DNA of 64,000 nucleotides from CAWCGU01 sp963838095 (GTDB lineage: Bacteria; Actinomycetota; Thermoleophilia; Solirubrobacterales; 70-9). The notes under the pieces are model-generated. The model had not been told where the DNA came from. It searched no databases and saw nothing but the letters and a program-made list of their open reading frames with translations. Positions within the stretch are counted from its first letter, which is position 1, and each line of letters starts with the position of its first letter. The position numbers were made by a program, and so were the translations under genes. Location of the stretch: contig CAWIPO010000006.1 in assembly GCA_963838095.1 (NCBI GenBank), positions 496,001 to 560,000 of the forward strand, read 5' to 3'. Positions 33,725 to 42,347 of the stretch are shown here, in pieces.

Positions 33725-34678
33725 TCAGCTGCGGTCCCCGTTCTGAGCCCCGGGGGTGCCCGCGCCGACACCGGTCTCGTACCCGAGCTCGGCCAGCAGC
33801 TCGCCAGCCTCGCGCTCGAATGCGGCGCGGTCGCCGTCGCTCATCTGCTCCCGCCACGCGTAAACGCGGTCCGGCTTCGGGGGCTCGCGAGTGAGCGCGT
33901 GCGCGGCCACCCTCTCCTCGGCCGGTCGCAGCTTCTTGCCGCCGGTCGCCGGAAGGTCGCGTGCGACCTCCAGCAGCCGCTCGGCCGCGCGCTCGTGGTA
34001 GCTGAGCAGGCAGGGATCCCAGGGCAGGTCGATGAATTCGCAAACCTTCTTCAGCGTCGGCTCGGTGTCGAGCACCAGGTCCTCGTATCGGACCTCCAGG
34101 TAGTGAGACAGGCGCTGACCCTGCGCGCGGGCGGCAACGATGCGGTCGCGCCATTTCCGGGCGGCGTCCTCGGGGGTGGATGCCGCCCGCATCGCTCGCC
34201 GCGCCCGCGAGACCGCGACATCGCGCCCGTCCCGGATCAGATGCACGAATCGGGCCTCGGGCAGCGCCTCGGAGATCTGGGACATCCTGGTCACGTACAC
34301 GGGGGTCTTGTCTCCCCACCGCGGCTTGCCCTGGGTCTCTGCGTAGAGGCCGAAGAAGGCCCTCAGCACGCCGGCCGGGTCGAGCGGATCGAGAGCCCGG
34401 AAGCGCCTGGCGAGCTCCTCCGAGTCGAGATCGAAATCGCCCCAGCGGCGGCTCTCGGTGATCACCCGCAGCGCACGATCAGGCGACGCGCGCCAGCCCT
34501 GGCACTGCCCGATCAGGTCGGGGACGAAGTGCGTCTCGGGCGGGATCGCAAGCCGGGGATGGGCGTCGAGCATCATCCGCATCAGCGTGGTCCCGGAGCG
34601 ACCGACGCCGACGATGAAGGGGGCGGGGGGCTGTGTGACGTCCCCGCGGGATCGGCGCTTCTTTGGCAGTAAGGGCAT
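33725..34678 (-). CDS. Sulfotransferase 5
   Basis: 317 residues from ATG 34678. FIVGVGRSGTTLMRMMLDAH, HLIRDGRDVAVSRARR, RWGDKTPVYVTRM, LEVRYEDLVLDTE, SYHERAAERLLEVARDLPA. First member of the main sulfotransferase run after purQ, which ends 31 bases upstream; the short gap has no visible terminator, so co-transcription with purS-purQ is expected. Confidence 0.85.
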   Translation of the reverse strand: MPLLPKKRRSRGDVTQPPAPFIVGVGRSGTTLMRMMLDAHPRLAIPPETHFVPDLIGQCQGWRASPDRALRVITESRRWGDFDLDSEELARRFRALDPLDPAGVLRAFFGLYAETQGKPRWGDKTPVYVTRMSQISEALPEARFVHLIRDGRDVAVSRARRAMRAASTPEDAARKWRDRIVAARAQGQRLSHYLEVRYEDLVLDTEPTLKKVCEFIDLPWDPCLLSYHERAAERLLEVARDLPATGGKKLRPAEERVAAHALTREPPKPDRVYAWREQMSDGDRAAFEREAGELLAELGYETGVGAGTPGAQNGDRS

Positions 34679-34709
34679 AGGTCCGGGCCGAAGTGTGGCA
34701 ACCCGAGGC

Positions 34710-35393
34710 CTACGCAGCGGCTTTTGCCGGCTGTATCGCTGCAGCCAGCGACGCAAAGATCCGCGAGCCGTCGTCGGAACCAGTCAGAAGATCGACCGCG
34801 TGCTCGGGATGCGGCATCAAGCCGAGCACGTTTCCCGCCTCGTTGCAGACTCCGGCTATGTCCCGTTCAGACCCATTCGGGTTCTCCAGCGGTGCATATC
34901 GGAACACCACCTGCCCTTTGGCCTCCAGCTCGTCGAGCTGCCCCGGCGGCGCGAAGTACCTGCCCGTCGTGTGCTTGACCGGAATCGAGAGCCGGTCGCC
35001 GACAGCGCTCCCCTGCGTGAAGCGGGTGTCCGCGTTCACAACCTCCACCCCGACCTGCCTGCAGACGAACCGCAGCCCCGTGTTCGGCAGCAGCGCTCCG
35101 GGAAGCAGGCCCGCCTCGCACAGCACCTGGAACCCGTTGCAGATCCCCAAAACCGTCCCCCCCCTCGATGCAAAATCGGCAACCACCCCCATTGCGGGCG
35201 CAAAGCGAGCGATCGCTCCGGGTCGCAGATAGTCCCCGTAGGAGAATCCACCCGGGACGACGATCACGTCGACATCGCTCAAATCAGTCTCCTCGTGCCA
35301 GACGAGCCGGGCGTCGCCGGCGCGCCCACAGGCCAGCACCGCGTCGCGGTCGTCGCACGAGCCCGGGAACTGAAGCACGCCGAAGCTGGTCAT
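34710..35393 (-). CDS. purQ: Phosphoribosylformylglycinamidine synthase, glutaminase subunit
   Basis: Class I glutamine amidotransferase of 227 residues supplying ammonia to PurL. Start MTSFGVLQFPGSCDDRDAVL, nucleophile Cys in LGICNGFQVL, catalytic His and Glu in LMPHPEHAVD, and GGFSYGDYLRPGA. The ATG overlaps the purS stop by 4 bases. PurL, its partner, is separated from it by the sulfotransferase and glycosyltransferase genes. Confidence 0.95.
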   Translation of the reverse strand: MTSFGVLQFPGSCDDRDAVLACGRAGDARLVWHEETDLSDVDVIVVPGGFSYGDYLRPGAIARFAPAMGVVADFASRGGTVLGICNGFQVLCEAGLLPGALLPNTGLRFVCRQVGVEVVNADTRFTQGSAVGDRLSIPVKHTTGRYFAPPGQLDELEAKGQVVFRYAPLENPNGSERDIAGVCNEAGNVLGLMPHPEHAVDLLTGSDDGSRIFASLAAAIQPAKAAA

Positions 35394-35629
35394 TTTGCGG
35401 CGGCGCCGTCGACGATCTCCACCTCGTAGTCCTCGATCAGCGGATTCGCGAGCAGCTTCTCGCACAGGTCCTCCAGCGCGTCGGGGCTCTCGGTTTCGAG
35501 CTCGACCAACCGGCCCACTCGCACCTCCGAAACCCCCTCGAATCCCAGCGCGGGAAGTGCCCGCTCGACCGCCTTCCCCTGGGGATCGAGGATGCCGGCC
35601 TTGGGCCGAATCAGCACGCGCGCCTTCAC
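35390..35629 (-). CDS. purS: Phosphoribosylformylglycinamidine synthase, PurS subunit
   Basis: 79-residue third subunit of the FGAM synthase complex: VKARVLIRPKAGILDPQGKA, ALPALGFEGVSEVRVGRLVEL, LCEKLLANPLIEDYEVEIV. Start GTG 35629 overlaps the stop of sulfotransferase 6 by 4 bases (GTGA) and its stop overlaps purQ by 4, so sulfotransferase 6, purS and purQ are translationally linked. Confidence 0.93.
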   Translation of the reverse strand: MKARVLIRPKAGILDPQGKAVERALPALGFEGVSEVRVGRLVELETESPDALEDLCEKLLANPLIEDYEVEIVDGAAAK

Positions 35630-36558
35630 GGTTCCAGCGTAGTGGACACGTCGGCACCCTCCCCCGCCAGCAGATACCCAGCATCCTCCAGCGCGGAGGC
35701 GAGGCCCGCTCGCTCGATCTCCTCGAGCCAGCGAGGGTCGTCCGCCGCGTACGGCGGCTCGGGCTTGCGGACATGGTCGGCCGCCCAGGCGACGACCGAA
35801 GGGGGGGCGCCCCGGCCAAGGAGCGAGTAGAGCCGCTCGAGCGTGCTCGCGGGATTCGTTCGCAGATCCTCGTTGCGAAGCATCAGATAGCGCTCCCCGA
35901 ACAGGCGCTTTCCCTGCTCGCGCGCCTGCTCGTAGCTCTCGCGCCACACGAGCAGCACCCGCAGGACGCTGGATGGGTCGGCGATCGACGAGTACTCGGG
36001 CCGCCGCACCAACTGCTCCGAGATCGCCCAGCTCGACCACAGCTTGCGCGGCTTGCGGTCGGAGAAGAAGCCGTCCGGATCTCGAAGCCGATCGAGCTGC
36101 CGCCGTCCCCTGCCCAGCACGATCGAGCTCGCGACCGAGCGAGGGTCGCGGACGACCTGGACGAACGCCGCCTCGGGATCGAGGGCCAGCAGTGCCCCGA
36201 GCTTGCAGTACAGGCGGGTCTCCTTGATCGCGACGTTCGCGGCCTGCCCGAGGAGCGAGGCCAGGAGCTCGGCGCAGTGAGGGGGGAGCTCGGGGTCGAG
36301 CTCCAGCTCGGGGCTGCGGGGACCGCCCCAGTTGAACTGCTCGATCGGCAGCTCTGGATAACGCTGCTCCCGGAACGCCTCTCTCAGCGCCCGGGTCTCG
36401 GCGAACACGTCCTCGTCTCGGGCGCCGCTGCCCCCGCCAACCGATTCCGCCTGCTCTCGGAGCGGCTCGTATAAGCAGCGCAGCATCGGGTCCTCACGCA
36501 GCGCGTCGTAGAGGATCGTCGTCCCGGAGCGGCGCATCCCCTGAATCCACAGGTTCAC
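35626..36558 (-). CDS. Sulfotransferase 6 (divergent)
   Basis: 310 residues. The nucleotide loop WIQGMRRSGTTILYDALRED at the very N-terminus and the 3'-phosphate-type site FVQVVRDPRSVASSI identify a PAPS sulfotransferase, but it lacks the RWGDKTP and HERA segments of the other five and has its own central region (KPRKLWSSWAISEQLVRR). A separate acquisition or a different acceptor is likely. It starts at GTG 36558 and lies between purC and purS, overlapping purS by 4 bases. The longer frame upstream is shadow sequence over purC. Confidence 0.78.
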   Translation of the reverse strand: MNLWIQGMRRSGTTILYDALREDPMLRCLYEPLREQAESVGGGSGARDEDVFAETRALREAFREQRYPELPIEQFNWGGPRSPELELDPELPPHCAELLASLLGQAANVAIKETRLYCKLGALLALDPEAAFVQVVRDPRSVASSIVLGRGRRQLDRLRDPDGFFSDRKPRKLWSSWAISEQLVRRPEYSSIADPSSVLRVLLVWRESYEQAREQGKRLFGERYLMLRNEDLRTNPASTLERLYSLLGRGAPPSVVAWAADHVRKPEPPYAADDPRWLEEIERAGLASALEDAGYLLAGEGADVSTTLEP

Positions 36559-36596
36559 GCGGTCAGCTTCCCAATTTGCGCGGCTTCGGCGCGTTC

Positions 36597-37451
36597 TTAG
36601 CCGAGCTCGCGGCCGGTGATTCGCTCGTAGGCCTCTAGGTACTTGCTGCGCGTATTCGCGACCACGTCGTCGGGAAGCCGCGGCGCCGGGGGCGTGCGAT
36701 CCCAGCCCTGCTCGTCGAGCCAGTCGCGCAGGTACTGCTTGTCGAACGAGGCCTGCCCGCGCCCCGGCTCGTAGGCGTCGGCGGGCCAAAAGCGAGAGGA
36801 GTCGGGCGTCAGCACCTCGTCGGCGAGCACGATCTCCGCACCAGGCGCGGCCCCGAACTCGAACTTGGTGTCGGCGAGGATGATCCCCCGCTCCGCCGCG
36901 TGGGCCGCGGCGTGCTCGTAGATGGCGATCGAGACGCGGCGCAGCTCCTGCATCAGCGGGCGGTTGCCGATGATCTCGACTGCGCGCTCGAAGTCGATGT
37001 TCTCGTCGTGGTCTCCCACCTCGGCCTTCGTCGCCGGGGTGAAGATCGGCTCCGGCAGCCGATCGGATTCGCGCAGCCCCTCGGGCAGCGCGATCCCGCA
37101 GACGCTCTGGGTCTCGCGGTACTCCTTCCACCCCGACCCCGACAGGTACCCCCGCACCACGCACTCGACCGGGTACATCTCGAGCTTCCGCACCCGGATC
37201 GCCCGCCCGGCGACCTCCTCGGGGACGTCCTCGGATAGAACGTGGTTGGGAGCGATTTCGGCGGTCGACTCGAACCAGAAGTTCGACATCTGCGTCAGGA
37301 CGACGCCCTTGTCGGGGATCGGGTCCGGCATCACGACGTCGTAGGCCGAGATCCGGTCGGATGCGACCATCAGCAGCTCGTCGCCGAGGTCGTACATCTC
37401 GCGGACCTTTCCGGAGGAGTGAAGCTTGAGGTCGGCGAGCGCGGTGGGCAT
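36597..37451 (-). CDS. purC: SAICAR synthetase
   Basis: Phosphoribosylaminoimidazole-succinocarboxamide synthase, about 284 residues. Motifs KVREMYDLGDELLMVASDRIS at the N-terminus (glycine-rich ATP loop), VECVVRGYLSGSGWKEY, IIGNRPLMQELR-region and ILADTKFEFG with LADEVLTPDSSRFWP. ATG 37451 is chosen over a TTG seven codons upstream. Divergent from the cytochrome P450 gene, with a 56-base gap. Confidence 0.94.
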   Translation of the reverse strand: MPTALADLKLHSSGKVREMYDLGDELLMVASDRISAYDVVMPDPIPDKGVVLTQMSNFWFESTAEIAPNHVLSEDVPEEVAGRAIRVRKLEMYPVECVVRGYLSGSGWKEYRETQSVCGIALPEGLRESDRLPEPIFTPATKAEVGDHDENIDFERAVEIIGNRPLMQELRRVSIAIYEHAAAHAAERGIILADTKFEFGAAPGAEIVLADEVLTPDSSRFWPADAYEPGRGQASFDKQYLRDWLDEQGWDRTPPAPRLPDDVVANTRSKYLEAYERITGRELG

Positions 37452-37507
37452 CGCAGCCGCGATGCTAGACAACGGCCGGCAACCATCCCCGGCGTAGAGT
37501 CCGCATC

Positions 37508-38809
37508 GTGCGCGAAGGTTTGCCGCCAGGCCCGTCCTCGCCGACCCCGATTCAGACCTGGGGCCTGCTGGCGCGGCCGATCGAGTTCTTCGAGCAAAAC
37601 CGCCGCGAGTACGGCGAGACGTTCACTGCCCGGATCCTGCGCGGCGGCACGCTGGTCTTCGTCTCCGACCCTGACTCGCTGAAGCGGCTGTTCGGCGCCG
37701 ACCGCGAGAACAAGCTGCCCCCGGGTCGCACGTTCTCCCTGCGGCCGCTGCTCGGCGCGCGCTCGCTGCTGCTGCTGGAGGGAGGCGAGCACCTGGGAAG
37801 GCGAAAGCTGATGCTGCCGCCGTTCCACGGCGAGCGCATGCGCGCGTATGAGCGCGTGATGCGGGAGGCAACCGAGCATGAGATCGAGCGCTGGCCGCTT
37901 GGCACAGAGTTCCGCCTGCATCCCTCGATGCAGGCGATCACGATGGAGGTGATCCTCACTGCCGTCTTCGGCGTCACCGACCCGGCACGGCGGCGAGAGC
38001 TGAGCGAGAACCTGGTCGGGATCCTGGCGACCACCGGCTCCCCGCGCGCGATCGGGCTCGCATTCCAGACACCGCGCCGCCTCGGCATGTACCGCCGTAC
38101 CGTCGCGATGATTGAGCGCGCCGACGCGCTGCTTCACGCCGAGATCGCCGAGCGCCGCTCGGACCCGGATCTGGAGAGCCGGGAGGACATCCTCTCGATG
38201 CTTGCCGCTGCTCGCGACGAGGAGGGCCAGGCAATGGACGCGGGCGAGCTTCGCGACCAGCTGATGACGCTGCTGCTCGCCGGGCACGAGACAACCGCCA
38301 CCTCGCTCGCCTGGGCGTTCGACCTCCTGTTCCGAAATCCGGCCGCGATGAGCCGGTTGCGGGAGGAGGTCGCCGCGGGCGAAGGGGAATACCTGGATGC
38401 CGTGATCAGCGAGACGCTGCGGTTACGGCCGGTTGTCCCGTTTGTCGGCCGGACGCTGACCGAGCCGATGGAGCTTGGCGGCTGGAGGCTGCCAACGGGA
38501 ACCAACGCGATGCCGGCAATCTGGCTCACGCACACGCGGCCGGATCTCTACGAGCGCCCGATGGAGTTCATCCCCGAGCGCTTCGTCGGTAAGCGACCCG
38601 AGACCTTCGGCTGGATCCCGTTCGGCGGCGGCACCCGCCGTTGCCTCGGAGCGGCGTTCGCGGAGTTCGAGATGCGCGTCGTGCTCGAAACGGTGCTGTC
38701 GCGGACCGAGCTTCGCGCAGCGACCATCGAGCCCGAGCCGATCGTCCGCCGCAACGTCACCCTGGCACCGAAGAACGGGACGCCGGCGATCCTCGCCACG
38801 CGTCCGTGA
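37508..38809 (+). CDS. Cytochrome P450
   Basis: 433-residue soluble P450 resembling CYP families of bacterial class with four-helix core intact. I-helix oxygen-activation motif AGHETTATS (about 258-266), K-helix ETLRLRP (about 302), and heme loop FGGGTRRCLGAAFAE with the thiolate Cys at about 379. No signal peptide. No ferredoxin or reductase gene is near, and the only gene on this strand between purC and purB, so it looks like an independent insertion into the purine region. Substrate unknown. Confidence 0.92.
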   Translation: MREGLPPGPSSPTPIQTWGLLARPIEFFEQNRREYGETFTARILRGGTLVFVSDPDSLKRLFGADRENKLPPGRTFSLRPLLGARSLLLLEGGEHLGRRKLMLPPFHGERMRAYERVMREATEHEIERWPLGTEFRLHPSMQAITMEVILTAVFGVTDPARRRELSENLVGILATTGSPRAIGLAFQTPRRLGMYRRTVAMIERADALLHAEIAERRSDPDLESREDILSMLAAARDEEGQAMDAGELRDQLMTLLLAGHETTATSLAWAFDLLFRNPAAMSRLREEVAAGEGEYLDAVISETLRLRPVVPFVGRTLTEPMELGGWRLPTGTNAMPAIWLTHTRPDLYERPMEFIPERFVGKRPETFGWIPFGGGTRRCLGAAFAEFEMRVVLETVLSRTELRAATIEPEPIVRRNVTLAPKNGTPAILATRP

Positions 38810-38810
38810 A

Positions 38811-40106
38811 TCAGCCTGTGATCGCCTCCAGGCGAGCGAAGATCTCGTCGGCGTGGCGCAGGTAGGCCGACGGGTCGAACACGGCGTCGAGGTCCACGTC
38901 CACCTCCCCGTCGAGTGACTCCGCAAGCAGGTCTCTGAACGGGGTGCCGGTGTCCCAGGCCCGCTGTGCCGCCTCCTGCACGATCCGGTAGGCCTCGTCG
39001 CGCGGCCGGCCCGCCTCGACAAGCGCCGTAAGCGCGCGCTGGCTGTACAGCGCGCCCGACGTCAGCTCGAGGTTCGCCTTCATTCGCTCGACGTCGACGG
39101 TCATCCCCTCGACGATTCGCACTCCCATGTGCTGCATGTAGTCGAGCAGGATCGTCGCGTCGGGCAGCACCACGCGCTCGGCGCTGGAATGCGAAATGTC
39201 GCGCTCGTGCCACAGCGCCACGTTCTCGAGCCCCACCTGGGCATAACCGCGCAGCACCCGCGCGAGGCCGCACAGGCGCTCGGCGAGGATCGGGTTGCGC
39301 TTGTGCGGCATCGCCGAAGAGCCCTTCTGCTTCCCGGTCGCGAACGGCTCCTCGACCTCGCGAACCTCGGTTCGCTGGAGGTTTCGGATCTCGGTCCCCA
39401 GCCGCTCCAGACCGGCGCCCGCGAGGGCGATCGCCGACAGCAACCCGGCGTGACGGTCGCGGGGGACGATCTGCGTCGAAACGTCTTCGGCGATCAGCCC
39501 GATCCGCTCCATCACGCGCGCCTCGATCCGGGGCGGGACCGACGCATACGTGCCGACGGCTCCGGACAGCTTCCCCACCGCCGCCTCCTCGAACGCCTGC
39601 CGCAGCCGTTTGAGGTTGCGATCGGCCTCGAAAGCGAAACCGGCGAGGCGAAGGCCGAAGCTGGTGGGCTCGGCATGGATGCCGTGCGTACGACCGACGC
39701 TGACCGTGTCGCGGTGCTCGAGTGCTCGGGCGACGAGCACGTCGCGATAGGCGGTTGCGCCGTTCAACAGGATCGTGCCCGCCTCGGTGAGCTGCAGGCC
39801 GAGCGCGGTGTCGAGCACGTCGGAGGATGTGAGCCCGTAGTGGATCCAGCGACCCTCCTCCCCGATCGATGCAGCGACCACATCCACGAACGCCGCGACG
39901 TCGTGGCCGGTCTCGCGCTCGCGCTCATCCACCGCCTCGACGGTGAAAGCCGCTCGCTCTCGGCAGGCGGCGGCGGCCTCGTCCGGGACGACACCCTCCG
40001 CCGCCCACGCCTCGGTAGCCGCAAGCTCCACCTGGAGCCAGGCGTCCATGCGCCGCTGGGGCTCCCAGACCGCGCCGATCTCGGGGCGGGTGTATCTGGG
40101 GATCAC
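38811..40106 (-). CDS. purB: Adenylosuccinate lyase
   Basis: 431 residues of the fumarase/aspartase superfamily. Motifs HYGLTSSDVLDTALG, VSVGRTHGIHAEPTSFG with the catalytic His, and the signature loop GSSAMPHKRNPILAE. It catalyses both SAICAR and adenylosuccinate cleavage. Its start overlaps purE by 4 bases; its stop abuts the P450 stop, with one base between. Confidence 0.95.
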   Translation of the reverse strand: MIPRYTRPEIGAVWEPQRRMDAWLQVELAATEAWAAEGVVPDEAAAACRERAAFTVEAVDERERETGHDVAAFVDVVAASIGEEGRWIHYGLTSSDVLDTALGLQLTEAGTILLNGATAYRDVLVARALEHRDTVSVGRTHGIHAEPTSFGLRLAGFAFEADRNLKRLRQAFEEAAVGKLSGAVGTYASVPPRIEARVMERIGLIAEDVSTQIVPRDRHAGLLSAIALAGAGLERLGTEIRNLQRTEVREVEEPFATGKQKGSSAMPHKRNPILAERLCGLARVLRGYAQVGLENVALWHERDISHSSAERVVLPDATILLDYMQHMGVRIVEGMTVDVERMKANLELTSGALYSQRALTALVEAGRPRDEAYRIVQEAAQRAWDTGTPFRDLLAESLDGEVDVDLDAVFDPSAYLRHADEIFARLEAITG

Positions 40107-40621
40107 GCTTGAATTATCCGCGCAGCGAGCAGGCCGGCGTTCTTTGCGCCGTCGATTGCAACGCAGCCAACCGGAACTCCGGGCGGCATCTGCACCGCCG
40201 ACAGCAGCGCGTCGAGGCCGCCGAGGTTCTTCCCCGAAATCGGCACGCCGATCACGGGCAGGTCGGTGTGGGCCGCGGCGACCCCCGGTAGGGCTGCCGA
40301 CATCCCGGCGCCGGCGATGATCACCTTCAGGCCGCGCATCCGAGCCGCGTGGCAGTAGTCGCGCACCGCCTCCGGGTCCCGATGCGCGCTCATCACCCTG
40401 ACTTCGAAGCGGATCTCGGCCTCGGCCAGGGCGTGGCCCGCAGGTTGCATCTTCTCTTTGTCGTTCTTCGACCCCAGGATGATCCCGACCAGCGGTGCGT
40501 CGACCTCGATCTCCTCGAACGCCTTTTCCACGTCAGGCATCGGCTCGGCGACGAGGATGTCGATCTCGCCCGTCCCGAGCTCGCCCCGCTCCTCCGAACC
40601 GTCGGGGTCGCGAATCTCCAT
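40103..40621 (-). CDS. purE: N5-CAIR mutase (PurE) with N-terminal extension
   Basis: 172 residues. The PurE core begins PLVGIILGSKNDKEKM (about 42) and contains VMSAHRDPEAV with the catalytic His, IAGAGMSAALPGVAA and VIGVPISGKNLGGLDALLS. The first about 40 residues (acidic, IDILVAEPMPDVEKAFEEIEV) are extra compared with most PurE proteins and of unknown role; an internal start would remove them. No purK is seen, so either PurK is elsewhere or this is a class II enzyme using CO2. Confidence 0.92.
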   Translation of the reverse strand: MEIRDPDGSEERGELGTGEIDILVAEPMPDVEKAFEEIEVDAPLVGIILGSKNDKEKMQPAGHALAEAEIRFEVRVMSAHRDPEAVRDYCHAARMRGLKVIIAGAGMSAALPGVAAAHTDLPVIGVPISGKNLGGLDALLSAVQMPPGVPVGCVAIDGAKNAGLLAARIIQA

Positions 40622-40636
40622 GGCCCTAGTCTCTCA

Positions 40637-41908
40637 TCAGGTGGGGACGCGCTCAACGGCCCGCGCGGCGATGTCTGTGCGCATCTGCTTTCCCTCGAAC
40701 TCGATCATCCGGGCCGCGTCGTAGGCGTGTTTGCGAGCCTCCCCGGGGCCGTGCCCGAGGGCGGTGACGTTCAGGACCCGCCCGCCCGCAGTGACCACGT
40801 CGCCGTTTCTGCGCGCCGTGCCGGCGTGGGTGACCTCGACATCCGCGGGCAGGTCGTCGAGCCCTGAGATCAGATCGCCCTTCGACGAGCTCGCTGGATA
40901 ACCGGCGGAGGCGAGGACGACAGTGACGGCCCAGCGGTCGTCGAACTCGGCATCGACGCCTGCCAGACCGCCCGGCTCGCGGGCGGCCAGGCAGAGCTCG
41001 AGCAGGTCGGAGCTCAACCTCGGCAGCACCGCCTGCGTCTCGGGGTCGCCGAAGCGGCAGTTGAACTCGAGCACCTTGAGACTGGCGTCGGTGAGCATCA
41101 ACCCGGCGTAGAGGACTCCGTGGAAGGGCGTCCCGCGCCGGCGCATCAGCTCGACGATCGGGCGGTGAACCGCATCGACGATCTCATCCACCCTTTCGGA
41201 GTCGAATCCCGGTACCGGCGAATAGCTGCCCATTCCGCCGGTGTTGGGACCGCTGTCGCCGTCGCTGATCCGCTTGTAGTCCTGCGCCGGAGCGAGCGCA
41301 ACCACGTTCTCACCGTCGCAGAGGGCCAGCAGGGAGAGCTCCTCGCCCTCCAGGTGCTCCTCGATGACCACGCTCGTGTCCCCGAACCGAGCCTCGACGA
41401 AGAACATGTCCGCCGCCTCGCGCGCCTCGGCCTCGGTGGCGCAGATCACCACTCCCTTTCCGGCGGCGAGGCCGTCGGCCTTCAGCACCGCCGGGTACGA
41501 GGCGCTGGCGAGATGCTCGCGCGCTCCCTCGAGGTCTCGCAGGACAGCGTGCGAGGCTGTCGGCACCCCCGCCTCCTGCATCAGCTCCTTGGCGTGGATC
41601 TTCGAGCCCTCGATGCGGGCGGCTTCGGCGCTGGGGCCGAACGCCGCGATCCCCTCGGCTTCGAGCGCGTCGACCAGCCCTTCTACCAGCGGCGCCTCAG
41701 GGCCGACCACGACCAGGTCCACGTCCTCCTCGCCGGCGGTGGCGACCAGCCGATCCACTTCCTCGGCGCCGATCTCGAGGCAGCGTGCGTCGGCGGCGAT
41801 GCCGGCGTTGCCCGGCGCGCACAGAATCTCGGGGTTGCGAGTCGAGCGCGCGAGCGCGCGCACGATTGCGTGCTCACGACCCCCGCCCCCGACGACCAGG
41901 ACCTTCAC
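40637..41908 (-). CDS. purD: Phosphoribosylamine-glycine ligase
   Basis: GAR synthetase, ATP-grasp, 423 residues. MKVLVVGGGGREHAIV at the start, KADGLAAGKGVVI (nucleotide loop), SLLALCDGENVVALAPAQDYKR, GPNTGGMGSYSPVP and LEFNCRFGDPETQ. It heads the purine region in transcription order (purD-purE-purB). The small GYD protein gene lies 25 bases upstream. Confidence 0.95.
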   Translation of the reverse strand: MKVLVVGGGGREHAIVRALARSTRNPEILCAPGNAGIAADARCLEIGAEEVDRLVATAGEEDVDLVVVGPEAPLVEGLVDALEAEGIAAFGPSAEAARIEGSKIHAKELMQEAGVPTASHAVLRDLEGAREHLASASYPAVLKADGLAAGKGVVICATEAEAREAADMFFVEARFGDTSVVIEEHLEGEELSLLALCDGENVVALAPAQDYKRISDGDSGPNTGGMGSYSPVPGFDSERVDEIVDAVHRPIVELMRRRGTPFHGVLYAGLMLTDASLKVLEFNCRFGDPETQAVLPRLSSDLLELCLAAREPGGLAGVDAEFDDRWAVTVVLASAGYPASSSKGDLISGLDDLPADVEVTHAGTARRNGDVVTAGGRVLNVTALGHGPGEARKHAYDAARMIEFEGKQMRTDIAARAVERVPT

Positions 41909-41933
41909 GACGAACGCAGCTGCCGAGCTCTCC

Positions 41934-42215
41934 TCAGAGGGACGAGGCGAGCTGTTCGGAGGGAATTGCCGCCAGGGTCTGGCTTGACACCGTCCCTCGA
42001 GATCCGAGCTCCACCGACACCTTCGCCATCGTCTCGGTGTCGGGCGCTTCGATCACCGTGATGAAGTCGTACTGGCCGAGGACAGCCCACTGGTCGATCA
42101 CCTTCACGCCGAGCTGTTCGACTTCCTTGTTCACCTCGGTCACCCGGCTCGGGTTGTCCTTGAGCGTCTTCACCCCGTCGGAAGTCAGGTTCGTGAGCAT
42201 GATGAAAGTGGCCAT
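41934..42215 (-). CDS. GYD-domain protein
   Basis: 93-residue protein of the GYD family, ferredoxin-like alpha-beta fold, function unknown: MATFIMLTNLTSDGVKTL, VIDQWAVLGQYDFITVIEAP (the GYD-type motif, here GQYD), VELGSRGTVSSQTLAA. The family often sits near metabolic or redox genes. It lies just before purD and may be its first co-transcribed neighbour. Confidence 0.85.
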   Translation of the reverse strand: MATFIMLTNLTSDGVKTLKDNPSRVTEVNKEVEQLGVKVIDQWAVLGQYDFITVIEAPDTETMAKVSVELGSRGTVSSQTLAAIPSEQLASSL

Positions 42216-42271
42216 CTGATCTCTCCTCGATCGCGTTACAGTCGGCAATCAGGAGCCTACCTTGCGACAAG

Positions 42272-42299
42272 GGCCCGGCCGGCTTGCGCCGGCCGGGCC
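42272..42299. terminator. Strong GC hairpin between stalk-repeat gene and GYD gene
   Basis: Perfect 12-bp stem GGCCCGGCCGGC (42272-42283) with loop TTGC and its complement to 42299. It lies 48 bases past the stop of the leftward stalk-repeat gene and upstream of the GYD gene. No U tract follows on either strand, as common for terminators in high-GC genomes. Confidence 0.65.
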
Positions 42300-42347
42300 A
42301 CTGGCTGCGTGTCCCTGGCTACCGAGTGAACTCGGCGTGGGGTGTGA

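Noticed and set aside
35630..37164. Extended sulfotransferase 6 frame over purC
   Set aside because: Frame upstream of 36558 lies over purC in another phase, is Arg-rich and lacks family similarity.
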